Positions 32,734 through 44,286 of a stretch of 64,000 nt of DNA are shown one piece after another. This DNA is from Diplolepis rosae (lineage: Eukaryota; Arthropoda; Insecta; Hymenoptera; Diplolepididae). The stretch's first letter is position 1. The number at the start of each line of letters is the position of its first letter. A model generated the notes under the pieces. The model did no database searches, was not told where the DNA came from, and was given only the letters and a program-made list of their open reading frames with translations. The stretch is taken from assembly GCA_030998225.1 (NCBI GenBank), contig JAPYXD010000161.1, forward strand, positions 186,001 through 250,000, written 5' to 3'. Position numbers and translations under genes: made by a program.

Positions 32734-33857
32734 GGATGTATTTCTGCTATACGGCAGATTTATACAAATATTTTGTATAAATTTATAGTAAATTTATAGT
32801 ATAAACTGATATTATTTATTCTTTGAAGATTATTTTAGATAATATTATTTTTGTAAACAGCAAGTGAGAGTTTAATATTATAAATTAGATAAAGTGGTTG
32901 ATCACATTTGGACAATGTCAATTTTAGGTATCATAAAATTCTCGAAAAATCAATTGAGGGAATTTATGTAAATGTGGCATCAAACTTAAAATACTTTTTG
33001 CAGAGTATAATGAAATTAACATTGATTGTCGATTAAGTGATAAAGCAAAATTGTAAGCATAAAATTGAATTGAGGAACCATTAAAAACTTAACGAGGTAA
33101 TTTGGAATTGGAAACGAAACTCACATTTAAAACAAATATTTTAATGGCGTGAAAATCAATAGTTTTTAAATATCTTATTCATTTTACTTGGGAGATTTAT
33201 AATCGTAATTAAATTCCTTGTCATCAGCAATACAATAAATAGAATAAGAAATTTATGAGCAGGTTATAGAAAAACATGTATGTAGATTGAATCTATTTAT
33301 TATCAATTGTAGAGAAGATATATCTGGTTATATTTTTGATTAACTGGCATGGACGAATATTAATGCACATTTTTTTATTTCTTTCGGGTTAGCGGAAATA
33401 TGATTTTTATTATATTACAAAGTTTCAGTTAAGAATTTTTAGTGAGACGGTCCAGTCTAAATTAAAATAAAATATCGCAAATCCATTTAATCTCTATATA
33501 TATATTTTACATTATTATTTTACAATAATTACACTATTGGAATCACGAAATAATTTTATTTATTTTCAATTATTTACTTTAAGCAAGCGCTGGCATGAAG
33601 TTACGTGACCGGTGAGGGCATTTAAATTCGTGAGAATATTTGTGTCTATGTCTTGTTCCCTGACGGTGGGTCAAGGCCGTTCACGAAATGATGACAGGTG
33701 GATTTGTTTTCCCTTGTTAATATTCGCGTTTTCTCTTTTCCTCTTATATCTGTTGAGTCCTTATGTTAAATATTTCTGTTTTAAAACTTCGCTTAGAATG
33801 TTCAAGTACGTAATTCTCAAAAAAAGAGAGAAATAAGAATTTAAGCGTGACAATTTT
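32734..33857. other. Intergenic, no gene recognised
   Basis: AT-rich; one short GC-richer patch around 33595-33700 with an open frame but no recognised homology. Confidence 0.4.
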
Positions 33858-34215
33858 CCAAAGGACCCCGCACCAAATGTACAGAAAATGGCCTTATGAT
33901 AAAAAATTGTAAAAAAAAATTTTTTCTTGTATTTTCGAACCTGAAAACTAAAAATTCGAATGAAAAATGTCAGAAAGATGGACAGTTTTTAGACAAACAC
34001 TTGTCAAAGTTTCGATTTTTACATGTATTTTAATGGAAAAATGCTTATTTTAGCAAAATATTTTTTCTCCTCAAAAACTCTATGATAGACTAAAACTTTT
34101 ATATTTTGACGATCAGGCGTACCGAATCATAAGATTCATACCCACGAACTAGAAAGATTAACGATTCTTTGGGTATACACCATGTTTTTGTGGGTGTTTT
34201 CGTACCCTAATAATA
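33858..34215. repeat. Dispersed repeat, partner inverted at 42535-42918
   Basis: Begins GACCCCGCACCAAATGTACA and ends GGTGTTTTCGTACCCTAA. The same two ends occur inverted at 42918 and 42539, where the interior has been replaced by SINE-related and AT-rich sequence. Family unknown. Confidence 0.65.
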
Positions 34216-34584
34216 TAACGGTCGAAGAAATGGTCATCCGTTCTTTATAAAGGAAAAAAAACAAACAAAAATTCTGGCCTGTTGTTTACAAATTTCTAAG
34301 TTTTTCGTTCATTTTATCCGGTTTTCTATATACAGTGAATTCTACATATTTTTTCCAATTCGTGTTGTTGCTTACTGGACTTCTTCATTTTGAATTACAA
34401 GCAATGAGATAAGTTTTTGAGTTTCATTATTATCCTTATTTTAACTATCTTCTACATTTTTATCTTTTACGACCATTTTGAATTAATCTTATAATTTATG
34501 GCACTGAAGAGGGCCCCCGCATATGTAGCCGAAACGTTTGCTTTCTCTCTTTTTTTGCGTTTTTTATCGTAAGTAGCATTGATA
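34216..34584. other. Short intergenic stretch with CTGAAGA...CGAAACG motif
   Basis: No gene. At about 34504-34540 CTGAAGAGGGCC and GCCGAAACG are spaced as in motifs that recur near the ends of some retroelements; see findings. Confidence 0.35.
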
Positions 34585-35679
34585 ATACATACTTACAGCG
34601 ACACTGAACGCAACACTACCAATATCCGAGACGGCGTTTCGCGGGAGGGCAGCGTCTCGCCCAGAGGAACGTGTGAGGCCATGCACGGAGCAGACGCGTC
34701 GTGCAGCCCGCCAATGGTAGTAGCCGAGAGGACTCTGCCAACAGCTGGGCTGTCGCCGTCAGGATGGCCGTCAAGGGAGTCTTATAGACAGACTTTCCCT
34801 AGCGGTAGGCCTGCCGGGCGCACGCGTTTGAATGGTCTCTCCTCAACCTTCAGGCGCGTGAGGACGCGGTGTGGAGCAAAAAGCATCAGGGGACCTTGAA
34901 CAGGTTCCTTGATGGCGCATGAGTGGAAACAGTGTGAATGCGGGGGGCCCCTTAATCGGGGTATCAACCCAAATGCGCATGCGGCGGTGAAGCTGAACTT
35001 CCCTCGTGCCCTTCTCGCGGTCACATCACAACCACATGCACGATATCGATACCCACACATACCAGTACGAATGCGTTGCCGAGTGAATCGGCTGCGGCCG
35101 GCGCCTGGTGAATATTCCCGATAGACTAGCCTAGGGAGGAGTAGTAGCCTCCCGACCAGGGTAACACGCGATGTCAGTACCTTTATCTCTGTGGAAGTAA
35201 TATGGGTAAATGTAAGTCCCTCCGGTGTTCGGCAGTGAAGGGCAAAGATCCCGTGAAACCACATGTTAAACTGGGAAAACCGCTCACGTTTCTACTGTCT
35301 GGAGCCAATTTCGGGGTTGAAATTATGGACGCCCGGGCGCAGGAATGAAGGATTACCTGGTCAGTATTTCCTTATATCCGACGCTGCGTTGGATAAATCG
35401 CACACCGTCTAGCCTGAAGTCCGGGTCAGGTGTCGGGGCGGATCCGGCACCGCTCGGTCGATAGGGTTGACGTTAAACCTTTAGCATCATTATGGCGCGG
35501 GCCCATCCCGTAACCTTTTTACTAGCTTCATTTAATGAGCCGATAGGATCGACCATCCGATAAGCCGCGTCTCGGTTTCGGCGCACATAACTAGGGATCT
35601 ATACAGGCGGGGAAAGCAGCCCTACTGCGGTAGGGCTCCCATGATGGGCGAACCGTCTTAAGGTACAAAGTTTATAAAT

Positions 35680-36646
35680 ATGAATTGTAACGGAAATAAA
35701 GGAGGTGAAGAGGTGAGGGCACCAGACACGCCCTCACACACTTCTTCAGAGGCTGAGGGATGGAAAGACGTCCTTCAGCTCCTGAAGGAGCAAAGTAAGA
35801 AAATGGACAGGTTGGCCAGGGCACTCAGCGTTATCCAGCAGGGTATGCTGAGAAACAACCCTGGCCATGTTAAGGACAGTGTGAGTGAGGCTACGGAGGT
35901 GTTAAGCGGAATGCTCAACACCCACAAATGCTTAATAGAGAGCGGGGTGGAAATCCAGAAAAGGATGGAATCCCACCCCGCCGTCAAACAGATGGGTATC
36001 TTCTGGAGACTGCGCTCTGCGTCTCTGGGAGATACCCCAAAAAAGCTGACAAAGGGGGAGAAGAGGGTTGCTCCTTCTCCCCCCGAAGATCGGCTTCCCA
36101 AGAAAGGGAAGGGCGGCATATCGCCAACTTACGCTACGGCCACCAGAGGCCAAACCCCAAAAAAGGATGGGGAATGGCAGCTGGTGGAGAAGAAGAAAAA
36201 TAAAAAAATAAAAAAAGAGAAGAAAAAAAGAGGTTCCTGTGCCATCTGCGCAGGAACCTAAAACAAAGGGGAAGGTGGCGAGGCGCTCTCCGGCCGCACG
36301 GTCGGGCGACGCTATCAGGATGTCGGAGAAGGATGGAGAGTCCTACGCCGATATCCTGAATGCTATGAAGGCGAAAGTAAACCCTCAAAACGCAGGGGCG
36401 GAGGTCCTCTCCATTCGGAGAACCAGGAGGGAAGAGATTCTCCTGGTCCTCAGAAAGAGGGGTGACGTCTCGACCTTCGAAAAGGCGCTCGACCAGGCGG
36501 TCGGAGAGAAGGCTGAAGTTAAATCTCTGGTCTCGAAGAGGTCCCTTGAAGTTAGGGACCTCGACGAGACAGTCACAAAAGAGGTTGTTGCCGCGCTTTG
36601 CATCGCGCTGGGCAAGCCAGACCTCGGGGACCAGTGCAGGCTGTAA
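35680..36646 (+). pseudogene. R1-clade ORF1 (gag-like)
   Basis: ATG at 35680 begins MNCNGNKGGEEVRAPDTPS; the first frame runs to 36259 with a coiled segment (KEQSKKMDRLARALSVIQQ) and a Lys-rich end. After a frameshift the protein continues to 36646 with YADILNAMKAKV and IRRTRREEILLVL, the gag core of R1-clade elements. A stop before QRFGGVQTPVVRL ends it; the C-terminal continuation is the frame starting at 36662. Confidence 0.75.
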
Positions 36647-36661
36647 CAACGCTTTGGCGGT

Positions 36662-37085
36662 GTGCAGACTCCGGTGGTCCGTTTAACCGAGGCGGACACC
36701 CGGAGCTTGCTCGGGCTTGGTAGACTAAGGGTAGGGTGGGTGAACTGCCGCATCCGAGATCGTGTCAAGTACATCGTGCGAAGCTTGCTCCCGCATGTAG
36801 AGCCGTTCCAACGACAGGACCGAACCTCCTGCGTGGTCCATGGCGAAGAACTCTTCACTCTCGAAGAACTAAAGAGAGCGGGTGGAAGGCTCAAGACAAA
36901 CACAGCGCCGGGGATCGACGGATTGCCGAACGAGATCCTCAAAGAGGTGATCGGGGTATACCCGGAGATCCTCCTAGAAGTCTTCAACTCCTGTCTTCGG
37001 GAGGGGAGGTTCTTCGCAGACTGGAAGAAGCAGAGGTTGGTCCTGCTGAGGAAAGGCAACAAACCTCTAGGGGATGCCTCATCGT
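36662..37085 (+). pseudogene. In-frame fusion of gag C-terminus to RT N-terminus
   Basis: One continuous frame begins with gag residues VVRLTEADTRSLLGLGRLRV and GWVNCRIRDRVK, the lead-in to the CCHC knuckles. It then passes straight into RT residues YIVRSLLPHVEPFQ, TAPGIDGLPNEILKE and LREGRFFADWKKQRLVLL. The knuckles, the end of ORF1 and the apurinic-type endonuclease (about 2 kb in complete relatives) are gone, but the reading frame is kept through the junction at about 36772. Confidence 0.75.
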
Positions 37086-38050
37086 ATAGACCATATGTTT
37101 ATTGCATACGATGGGGAAACTTCTGGAGGAAATGATCCTACAAAGACTACAGGGTCACATGGTCCGCGAGAATGGTCTCTCGGAAAACCAGTTCGGCTTT
37201 CGGAAAGGCAGGTCCACAGTTGACGCCATCCAGGCAGTGGTGGACATCGCCCTAAAGCAAGAAGAGGAACTGGTAAGCGTAAGGGATTCTGCGCGTTGAT
37301 CAGCATTAAAATATGCAATGCGTTCAATACCGCGAGATGGAACATCTGCATCGAGGCGATGGTGCGGAAAAAGGTTCCAGACTACCTGTTACGAATGATA
37401 GATGACTATCTAAGCGACAGGTGGGTGATATACGAGGGCGACAAATGGTCTCTCAAGGAAAAGATGACATGTGGCGCCCCTTAAGGGTCGCGGGTAGGTC
37501 CACTCGTCTGGAACGTCATGTACCACGATTTCCTGCGCATGGACCTGCCTGCTGGTACGAGCATCATCGGCTTACGGGCTGACGCACTTGTCGTGTGCGC
37601 CGCTGACGACGTCAAAATCCTGGAGCTGAGGATCAATGATAGTCTGTGGCGGGCAAAGCGTTGGTTGGATAGCAGATGCCTGAAAATGGCCCCTGAGAAG
37701 ACCGAGGCTTTGCTGGTCACAGACAGGAGATCCTTCAAATACCCGAGGATCGTTCTCGGGGAACATGAAATCAAATGGAAAAAGAGCATTAAGTACCTGG
37801 GTGTGCAGTTGGATCGAAGGCTTAGCTTCGGCGAACACCTACAGATCGCGACTGCCAAAGCCATCCAGTGTGAGGCCGCCCTGACTCGGCTCATGCCCAA
37901 CATTGGTGGTCCTAGGGAAGCTAAGAGAAGGCTGGTGGCGAGCGTGGTAAATTCGAAGCTGCTTTATGCAGCTCCGATCTGGACAAGTGCCCTTAACAAC
38001 CGTGCTATCCTGAAGAAGCTGTTATCGGCACAGAGAGGTGTGGTGATGAG
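37085..38050 (+). pseudogene. R1-clade reverse transcriptase core
   Basis: After a frameshift at about 37085: MGKLLEEMILQRLQGHM and LSENQFGFRKGRSTVDAIQA. A stop at 37297 follows, then KICNAFNTARWNICIEAM (the family's D-x-x-N-A-F-N block with the Asp changed), a stop at 37482, and LRADALVVCAADDV, where the catalytic A-D-D triplet reads R-A-D. KYLGVQLDRRLSFGEHL is the thumb block. Catalytic residues and frame are both lost. Confidence 0.78.
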
Positions 38051-38052
38051 AA

Positions 38053-38550
38053 TTGTCTCAGCATACCGAAATCGCTCGCGCGAAGGAGGCCATCCTCAAG
38101 GATGGAAGGCGCACACTCGTCGAGAAATGGCAGACGAGATGGCATGGTGACCAAACCGGGAGATGGACACACCGTCTGATCCCGGAGCTCGCCACCTGGC
38201 TGGATAGAAAGCACGGTCAAGTCGGCTTTTACATGGCGCAAGCGCTTTCGGGCCATGGTTGCTTTAATGCGTACCTGAAGCGCTTCAAGAAAAGAGACGA
38301 TGAGTCGTGCCGCTACTGCGGTTCCCTTGTGGATAATGCAGAGCACGCACTCTTCGTCTGTGCAAAGTGGGGCGCGGTAAGGGAGGCCCTCGGTCAGGCA
38401 GTGGGTTCCGAGCTCACTCCTGACACGATGGTCTCTCTCATGCTCCAGTCTGAACAGATTTGGATGTTTATCGAGACATTCGTCACCCTGGTGATGAAGA
38501 CGAGGGAGCTCGATGGGCGTTCAGAGCGCGGCAACAATGGGGGCCAGTAG
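38053..38550 (+). pseudogene. R1-clade ORF2 C-terminal domain
   Basis: An open frame with EKWQTRWHGDQTGRWTHRLI, FYMAQALSGHGCFNAYLKRF and CRYCGSLVDNAEHALFVCAK, the C-x2-C-x8-H-x4-C finger typical of the R1-clade C-terminus. TAG at 38548-38550 ends it. It follows the RT after one more frameshift near 38090. Confidence 0.8.
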
Positions 38551-38889
38551 AAATCGCATCGGGGCTTACACCCGCGGTCCTGCGTCTTGGGCGGACTTGG
38601 CTGTTCGCGTCGACCGGGGGAGGAATCTTCTTATTCCTTTCCTGGTTGGCGCGGTTAGCCGGCCTGCCTAACGGGCGTGTGCCCGCGGATGGGAGTCCCG
38701 GGCAAACGGACGACGGAAGAGTCGTACGCGACTGTAAGTTGGAACCAGGTGCCCGCGAAGTTTAAAGCCGAAAGGCGGTTCCGCGGGCGGTGTATTGGTT
38801 CGTGTGAGGGGGTTTTTTGGTTTTAACAGGTATGCCTAGACCCGTCCTGTACAGCGTCTATAAAAGATTTCGCCATATTTCACTTTACA

Positions 38890-39365
38890 GTTATTACTCT
38901 GGTAGATCTTTATGTATAGTAAACCACTTTTTATCATAACTTTTTTTCGTATCTCGTATAATTTAAATGGAAAATGGATATTGACTTTTTTCAAGTTTTA
39001 ATATAATGTGACTTTCTTAATTTTATTTTATTTGCAAAATATTATGAGGATAATTAGTAGAGCTTTACGAGAATTATCAGAAACCAGTCTTAAAATTTTT
39101 GATTTTTTCATAAAGTTTTTTTCAAAAACACAAAAAATGCTCCTATTTTGACAATTTTTGTCAGATGTAGCTGGTTAACGAACTTGTCCTTACTTTTTCA
39201 GCTGCGATAATGTATGCCAAAGCTCAATTCAATCCGCCAATTTTTTCTATCCAGAGTTATTGAGTATATGACCTATTACTACTGCAGACGGACAGACAGA
39301 CAGACAGACAGACACTTTCGTAAAAACCGTTTTTTCTGACTCAAGGGATCTCAAAACGTAAAGAT
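38890..39365 (-). repeat. Dispersed repeat with (GACA)n tract
   Basis: Read on the minus strand it matches 57010-57440: a CTGT run, AAGGACAAGTTCGTTAACCA, GTGTTTTTGAAAA and TATACGAGATACGAAAAA. The GACA tetranucleotide run is at about 39287-39313. Family unknown. Confidence 0.75.
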
Positions 39366-40079
39366 TTGACGAAAATTCCGAAAATGATTTTTCGCATGAA
39401 ACCAAAACTTTAATTCTCATATGATGAGAATATAAAAAAACGTCAAATTTTGATCTTTCTTAATAATATTAATAACTCGAAAATTAATTAACATTGTGAA
39501 AAGTCTGTAGTCTCATTTCAAAGGTAAGTTTTCATAGTGTTTTTCTAACTAATTAAGATGTTTTTCGAATTTTTCTGCTAGATTCTGTTCTAGAATCAAA
39601 CGTGGTAATGAAAAATCATCAAATTTCAAATGATGATTGTACTACATTCATTTGAAGAATTCAAAAAATCCAAACTATCAATATTTTGATAAAAATTTCT
39701 AAATTTATTAAAATATGATATACATCGATTTTTAAAAACTACTTGAAGAAGCTACATATTTTAAAAATTGCATGACTTTTTTGAATTCTGTTCAACCTCA
39801 AGATAGAATCCAGGAAAGAATTTCTAAAAATATTTTGATTAGGTTAAGAAATCACTATGAAGACATACTGAAACAAACCTTTTGAAATCTTAATCTAAAT
39901 TAACATTTATTTTGTAATATCTTTCTATAAAATAAAACACTTTGACGAAAGTTGAAACTCCAGGTCAATCTGTAATTTCCGATGGTAGTTTATATATATA
40001 TACGAATTCTCATGTAAAAGATGTTGAATTCCAAAAAATTTTATTCAATGTATTTTATTTTTTAGTAAAGGTTTGTCGA
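39366..40079. other. Intergenic, AT-rich
   Basis: No gene or clear repeat recognised. Confidence 0.4.
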
Positions 40080-41560
40080 CTTAGCTTCATATCAGGAAAA
40101 GTTTGAGGTGTAAATTCACATATAATTTATGTATTTTCTTAAATCAGCAAACACTTCATTTACATTCATCTATTGAAATTGCCATATGTATAAGATGTTT
40201 CATACTTCAAAAAATTTAAGGTGTAAATTCATATTGCGAATTCAGATATAATTTATGTACTTTCTTCGTAGTTTATCTTCAAAAATTAGATCTTAGGTAA
40301 CAAAAGATAATTTTGCTTACAAATATAGAAAAATTATTATTGAAGAGATAATTTCAAAGAAAAGAGATTAATTTCCAAGAAAAATATTTGAAGCATTAGA
40401 AAAAATAAATTTAACAAATTTTATTTTCACCCCGACTTTTTTTCTTATCGCTTCATACCAAATTTAAAAAAAATGATGTGATTCAAATAAATCGAGAATC
40501 GTTTTTTCAGGCAAAAGACCTAATACAACCTAGCCGTTTCCTTATTTCTAAAATGAATAAGTTTTTACCAAATTCAGTAATTTTTTTACAAGAATTTTGT
40601 TTTGGAAAATTTATTTTTAATGGTTTCAGCCATTGAAGAATTTATTATAATTTCCAAAAAATGGAAACGGTTAAGTTGTAGAAAGCCTTTTTCTTAAAAA
40701 AATTATCCCTGATTTCACAGAATCACATCATTTTTTGAAATTTGGCTCGAAGCGATAAGAAAACAAGTCCGGGTAAAAATAAAATTTGTTAACTGCATTA
40801 TTTGTTTATGTTTTAATTTTTTTTTCTTGGAAACTAATCTTTTTTCTTCCAAATGATCTCTTCAATAATAATATTGCTATTCTTGAAAAAAAATTAATCT
40901 ATTTTTGCCTAAAGTCTAATTTTTGTGGACGAACTACCTTAAATCAGCAAACACTTCATTTACATTTATTTATCGAAATTTTCATACCAAAGATGTTACC
41001 TATTATGAAGATTTTCAAACCCTTCATTTTTGAAACTTGTATCTCATCTTGAATGATATCTTATTATAAAATATTCTCTGCATAATTTAAAAAAAAAATG
41101 CTGAAATCGATATTTTGTTTCGAATCTTTAAGCATTTATTGACTTTAAATTTCATTAAAAAATTATTTTTCAAGTATTTAAATCATCTTAAAATTTCACA
41201 AAATCTTTTAGATACTTATTTCAGATCAATATTTTTCAAAGTATATCGAAAAAAAGTGTAATTTTCTTAATGTTATATTCCGTCATTTTGAATTCTGTGT
41301 CTATTTCGCGCCTCCTTTGCATGAAGTCGAGAAAAATACAATTTCTGATTTTAACTCGACAACAGACAGCGTGAAATCGAAGCGAGTTAGTGTGGAAAAA
41401 GCTTTACGCAATTGGGGGCGCTGCAAAAGTGATAAACAGTAGCTCTGTTTTACCCTTCAAGTAGTAGCATGAACCTTTCATTTTAGTTCCCAAGAGCATT
41501 TCGCAATAGGGCGCGCTGCGGAAAATCACTCGAAATTAAATACATTACTTTAGCAATCTC
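40080..41560. mobile_element. Divergent relative of the hAT-like palindrome
   Basis: Inverted arms around a centre near 40600: ATTATTGAAGAGATAATTTC and CTTATCGCTTCATACCAAAT on the left pair with inverted partners at about 40740-40870. 41040-41390 resembles 49300-49600 of the 45.6-49.7 kb element (ATGAAGTCGA, GACAGCGTGAAATCGAAGCG). The ends are not defined. A direct repeat CTTAAATCAGCAAACACTTC occurs at 40138 and 40939. Confidence 0.55.
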
Positions 41561-42534
41561 CCAACTCATCTCTGTTCAAAACTAGGCAAGATAGAGAAGA
41601 TTCTAAATGTTAAGAACTAGAGTCTGTGTGCAATAAATAAGTCTTAATGTAAATAGATAATGTAATCAAAATAGTTTGTGATTGTGTAAAACTGAATTGT
41701 AGCACCAATGAAAATAAAATAATAATAATAATAACGAAAAATAATTTTATTTTCAAATGCATGAAATCTGCTATTTTATGACAGAAAATAGTCGCGTACA
41801 ACCCTAAAAAATTTTTAAAGATCTTTCAACCCCTCATTGAATTTGAAACTGACCCAAGCTATCCCTAAATATTTTTAAAATTCAACAAAATCAACCTAAT
41901 TCAAAAATCCGCCTAGTTTTGCTGATAATGATTTCAGTTGATGCCACAGGGGCAAAAAAATGTTTCATTTTATCATGAAATGACAAGAAAACTTATGCTT
42001 ATTAATTATCATTGTATATAAAGGTACTATGAGATTTCAAATTCGGGTTATTAATAAGTATCGATTTCCTCTAGGGATGATTAAACTACCCTGACAATAA
42101 ATTCTAATGCAAATCCTGCTAAAAGACGCTTCCTGTATATGTTTTAAAGTTATTTTGTTCACCTGATTCTTAATACAAAAAATACTTGAAGATTTATCCC
42201 TTACGAAATGTTAACTTATCGGTTTCTCTAATTAAGGGATAATTACAAAAAATTAATAAAAATAAAAAATTCAAAACATATTCAGACATATCCCTGTCGT
42301 CTAAAAAATCTCTACTTATTTCAATATGATTTCCTATATCCTCACAGATTAATCAGAAAACTTTGAGTGATTTTAGTTATTAAGACATGTACATATTCCG
42401 GATTCAATGTTCGAGGGATAACAAAACAACCTTGTACTTATTTAAAAGTCGTCCATTTCATAATGTAGCGGCTGAATGAAAATCTATATTGATTTTAGTT
42501 ACTAAGAAATGATGATTTACATATGTTACTTGGA
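41561..42534. other. Intergenic, no gene recognised
   Basis: AT-rich with an AAT microsatellite near 41720. Nothing else seen. Confidence 0.4.
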
Positions 42535-42918
42535 TGTTTAGGGTACGAAAATACCCCCCAAAACATAATAATAATAAATAATAAAAATAATAATATTTTA
42601 AAGAATTTGAAAATCTTTCTGTGGAAAAAATGACGCTTTCGACTGCGGAAAGATTTTCAAATTCTTTAAAATATTAAATTTATTTGCATTATTTGCGATA
42701 TAAGAGTTTGAAATTGTCTACGAGGACACCTGTCGACAACGTATCCTATCTGACACGCGACTAGTGATCCTCCGATAATGTAGGCAGTGACAAAAATTTC
42801 AAACTCAACTAATTAATTTGAAAAATAATAATAATAAAATAATAATAAGCATTTTTATTTTTTTTTACAATTTTTTATCATAAGGCGATTTTCTGTACAT
42901 TTGGTGCGGGGTCGTTTA
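42535..42918. repeat. Repeat partner of 33858-34215, invaded by SINE
   Basis: The ends TTAGGGTACGAAAATACCCC and CATTTGGTGCGGGGTC are inverted relative to 33.9 kb. The middle (about 42595-42826) is a SINE-family copy on the minus strand. Confidence 0.6.
42595..42826 (-). mobile_element. SINE-family copy lacking the tRNA-like body
   Basis: Matches 27091-27370 in inverted orientation, but the tRNA-like part is replaced by a short hairpin (AAAGAATTTGAAAATCTTTC ... GAAAGATTTTCAAATTCTTT). AAT/ATA microsatellites lie on both sides. Confidence 0.65.
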
Positions 42919-43515
42919 ATGAACATAATAATACACAGCGGCACTTTGGAAATCTACGTAGATAATTTACATCTAGTTTATAATCTTCGAAATGGCCATT
43001 GCCGTAAAAACTCATCCTGTAAAACTCAAATTTGCCTTCACTTCTACTAAGCAGATGTTGTTTTTATAATCCGGGTCCTTTTACAGCTTGGGCTCGACTG
43101 CGTTTTGGCCACGGACGACGTAGCCTCGAGGGGGGTCTTTTTCTTCAATTTCGTATGCTTGCGAATAACCACTCGATAGGACTAGACATCCCTTCCACTC
43201 TTGGAATTTGTACTTCAAATCCCTTCCACTTTTGGAATTTGCACTTAGGCAGACTTCGAGAACTTAAGGAACTTAAGGAACTCGCTGTTACTGACCCTTT
43301 TTCCTACACGTCACAGTTGTTCGAAATTCGAACTCTGTCAATTTATATTAACTATAACTTGTTCCTATTTCAATTATTTATAACCGGCAACGTCAACAAA
43401 ATCTATGTATGTGTGTGTTGTGAAATATATTATCAATATCTATTGGACATACAGACTGTAATCAATTTCATTTACCTCCCAAATAGAATAAGCAAATAAT
43501 ACCTAAATGCATGTG
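42919..43515. other. Intergenic; GC-richer patch, origin unknown
   Basis: Contains a short direct repeat (ATCCCTTCCACTCTTGGAAT and a near copy, 43190-43230) and AACTTAAGG repeats. It could be a solo LTR fragment; there is no support beyond composition. Confidence 0.3.
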
Positions 43516-44126
43516 CACTGAGAAAACTGGAGTGTCAAACTTTGAGTATCAAAATGTAGATAGTCAGTCTGAACTTCTAGATAGTACAACACTTTCTCCG
43601 AAATTTTTTCTTTTTGGTCAGGGAGACACTCATTTGATATTCAGCTTAACTGTTACCAGAGGGTCAGAATCACTATAAAGAGTGTCGATTGGTGAAATAC
43701 GCGTCAAAATTGTAAAGTCACGTGGGTTCGCCTATTTTTCCTCCAATATCACCAACGTGGACTTTAACCTCATTGCCGGCTTCACGTCCTTTACGTGTTA
43801 AAGTGTCACGAGGGTTATTTTTTCCAACTAATTGGTGATTACCTATTTCACTTGCTATAATAACATAATAATTGTGAAAGCTTAAATGTAACAGTTTTGA
43901 GGTTAGCCATAAAGGAAGATTATAGTCTGTTTTTCCCTCTTCGATAATCTATTTTTCTCTCTGCGATGATCAACTTTTCCCTCTAAAGTATTCAAGTTGA
44001 CCATCTTATTTTCACAATTCGCAGGTAATAAGTTACACTATCTAGAAGGCTGTCCTATAGTTTAACCTCAAATATAGTCTGCTTCACCCTCCAAATGTTT
44101 AGGTTGACACTCCAGTTTTCTCAGTG
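43516..44126. mobile_element. CAC...GTG MITE, family A copy 2
   Basis: A 611-bp copy of the element at 2465-3074 in the same orientation, with few differences, flanked by TG (43514-43515, 44127-44128). Same inverted ends. Confidence 0.88.
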
Positions 44127-44286
44127 TGTGTAGTGAGCTAGTTGGATTTTATCCTTCTGTGAGGAGTTGAATAAATAAATCTTCTTGAATGATTCACTAT
44201 AAGTTCATATATTTGTATACACTGATAATAAAAATCGTACAATTTTGAGTTTAGGTTATGTTGGGAACGACGATTGAAACTATTTA

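Larger units (their letters stand above)
34585..38870 (+). mobile_element. R1-clade non-LTR retrotransposon, internally deleted
   Basis: A GC-rich island in AT-rich surroundings. Layout: about 1.1 kb 5' untranslated region, ORF1 (gag) from 35680, then reverse transcriptase and the C-terminal Cys/His domain to 38548, and a GC-rich 3' untranslated region. The gag zinc knuckles and the whole endonuclease are missing, with gag joined directly to RT. Multiple frameshifts and stops. No target duplication or poly-A tail was found, so the end points are estimates from the composition change. No 28S rDNA flanks, so it is not in the classical R1/R2 site. Confidence 0.82.

Noticed and set aside
34782..35264. 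160-codon minus-strand open frame in the GC-rich region
   Set aside because: Lies in the 5' untranslated region of the R1-clade element; long open frames arise there from GC content. No recognisable motif.
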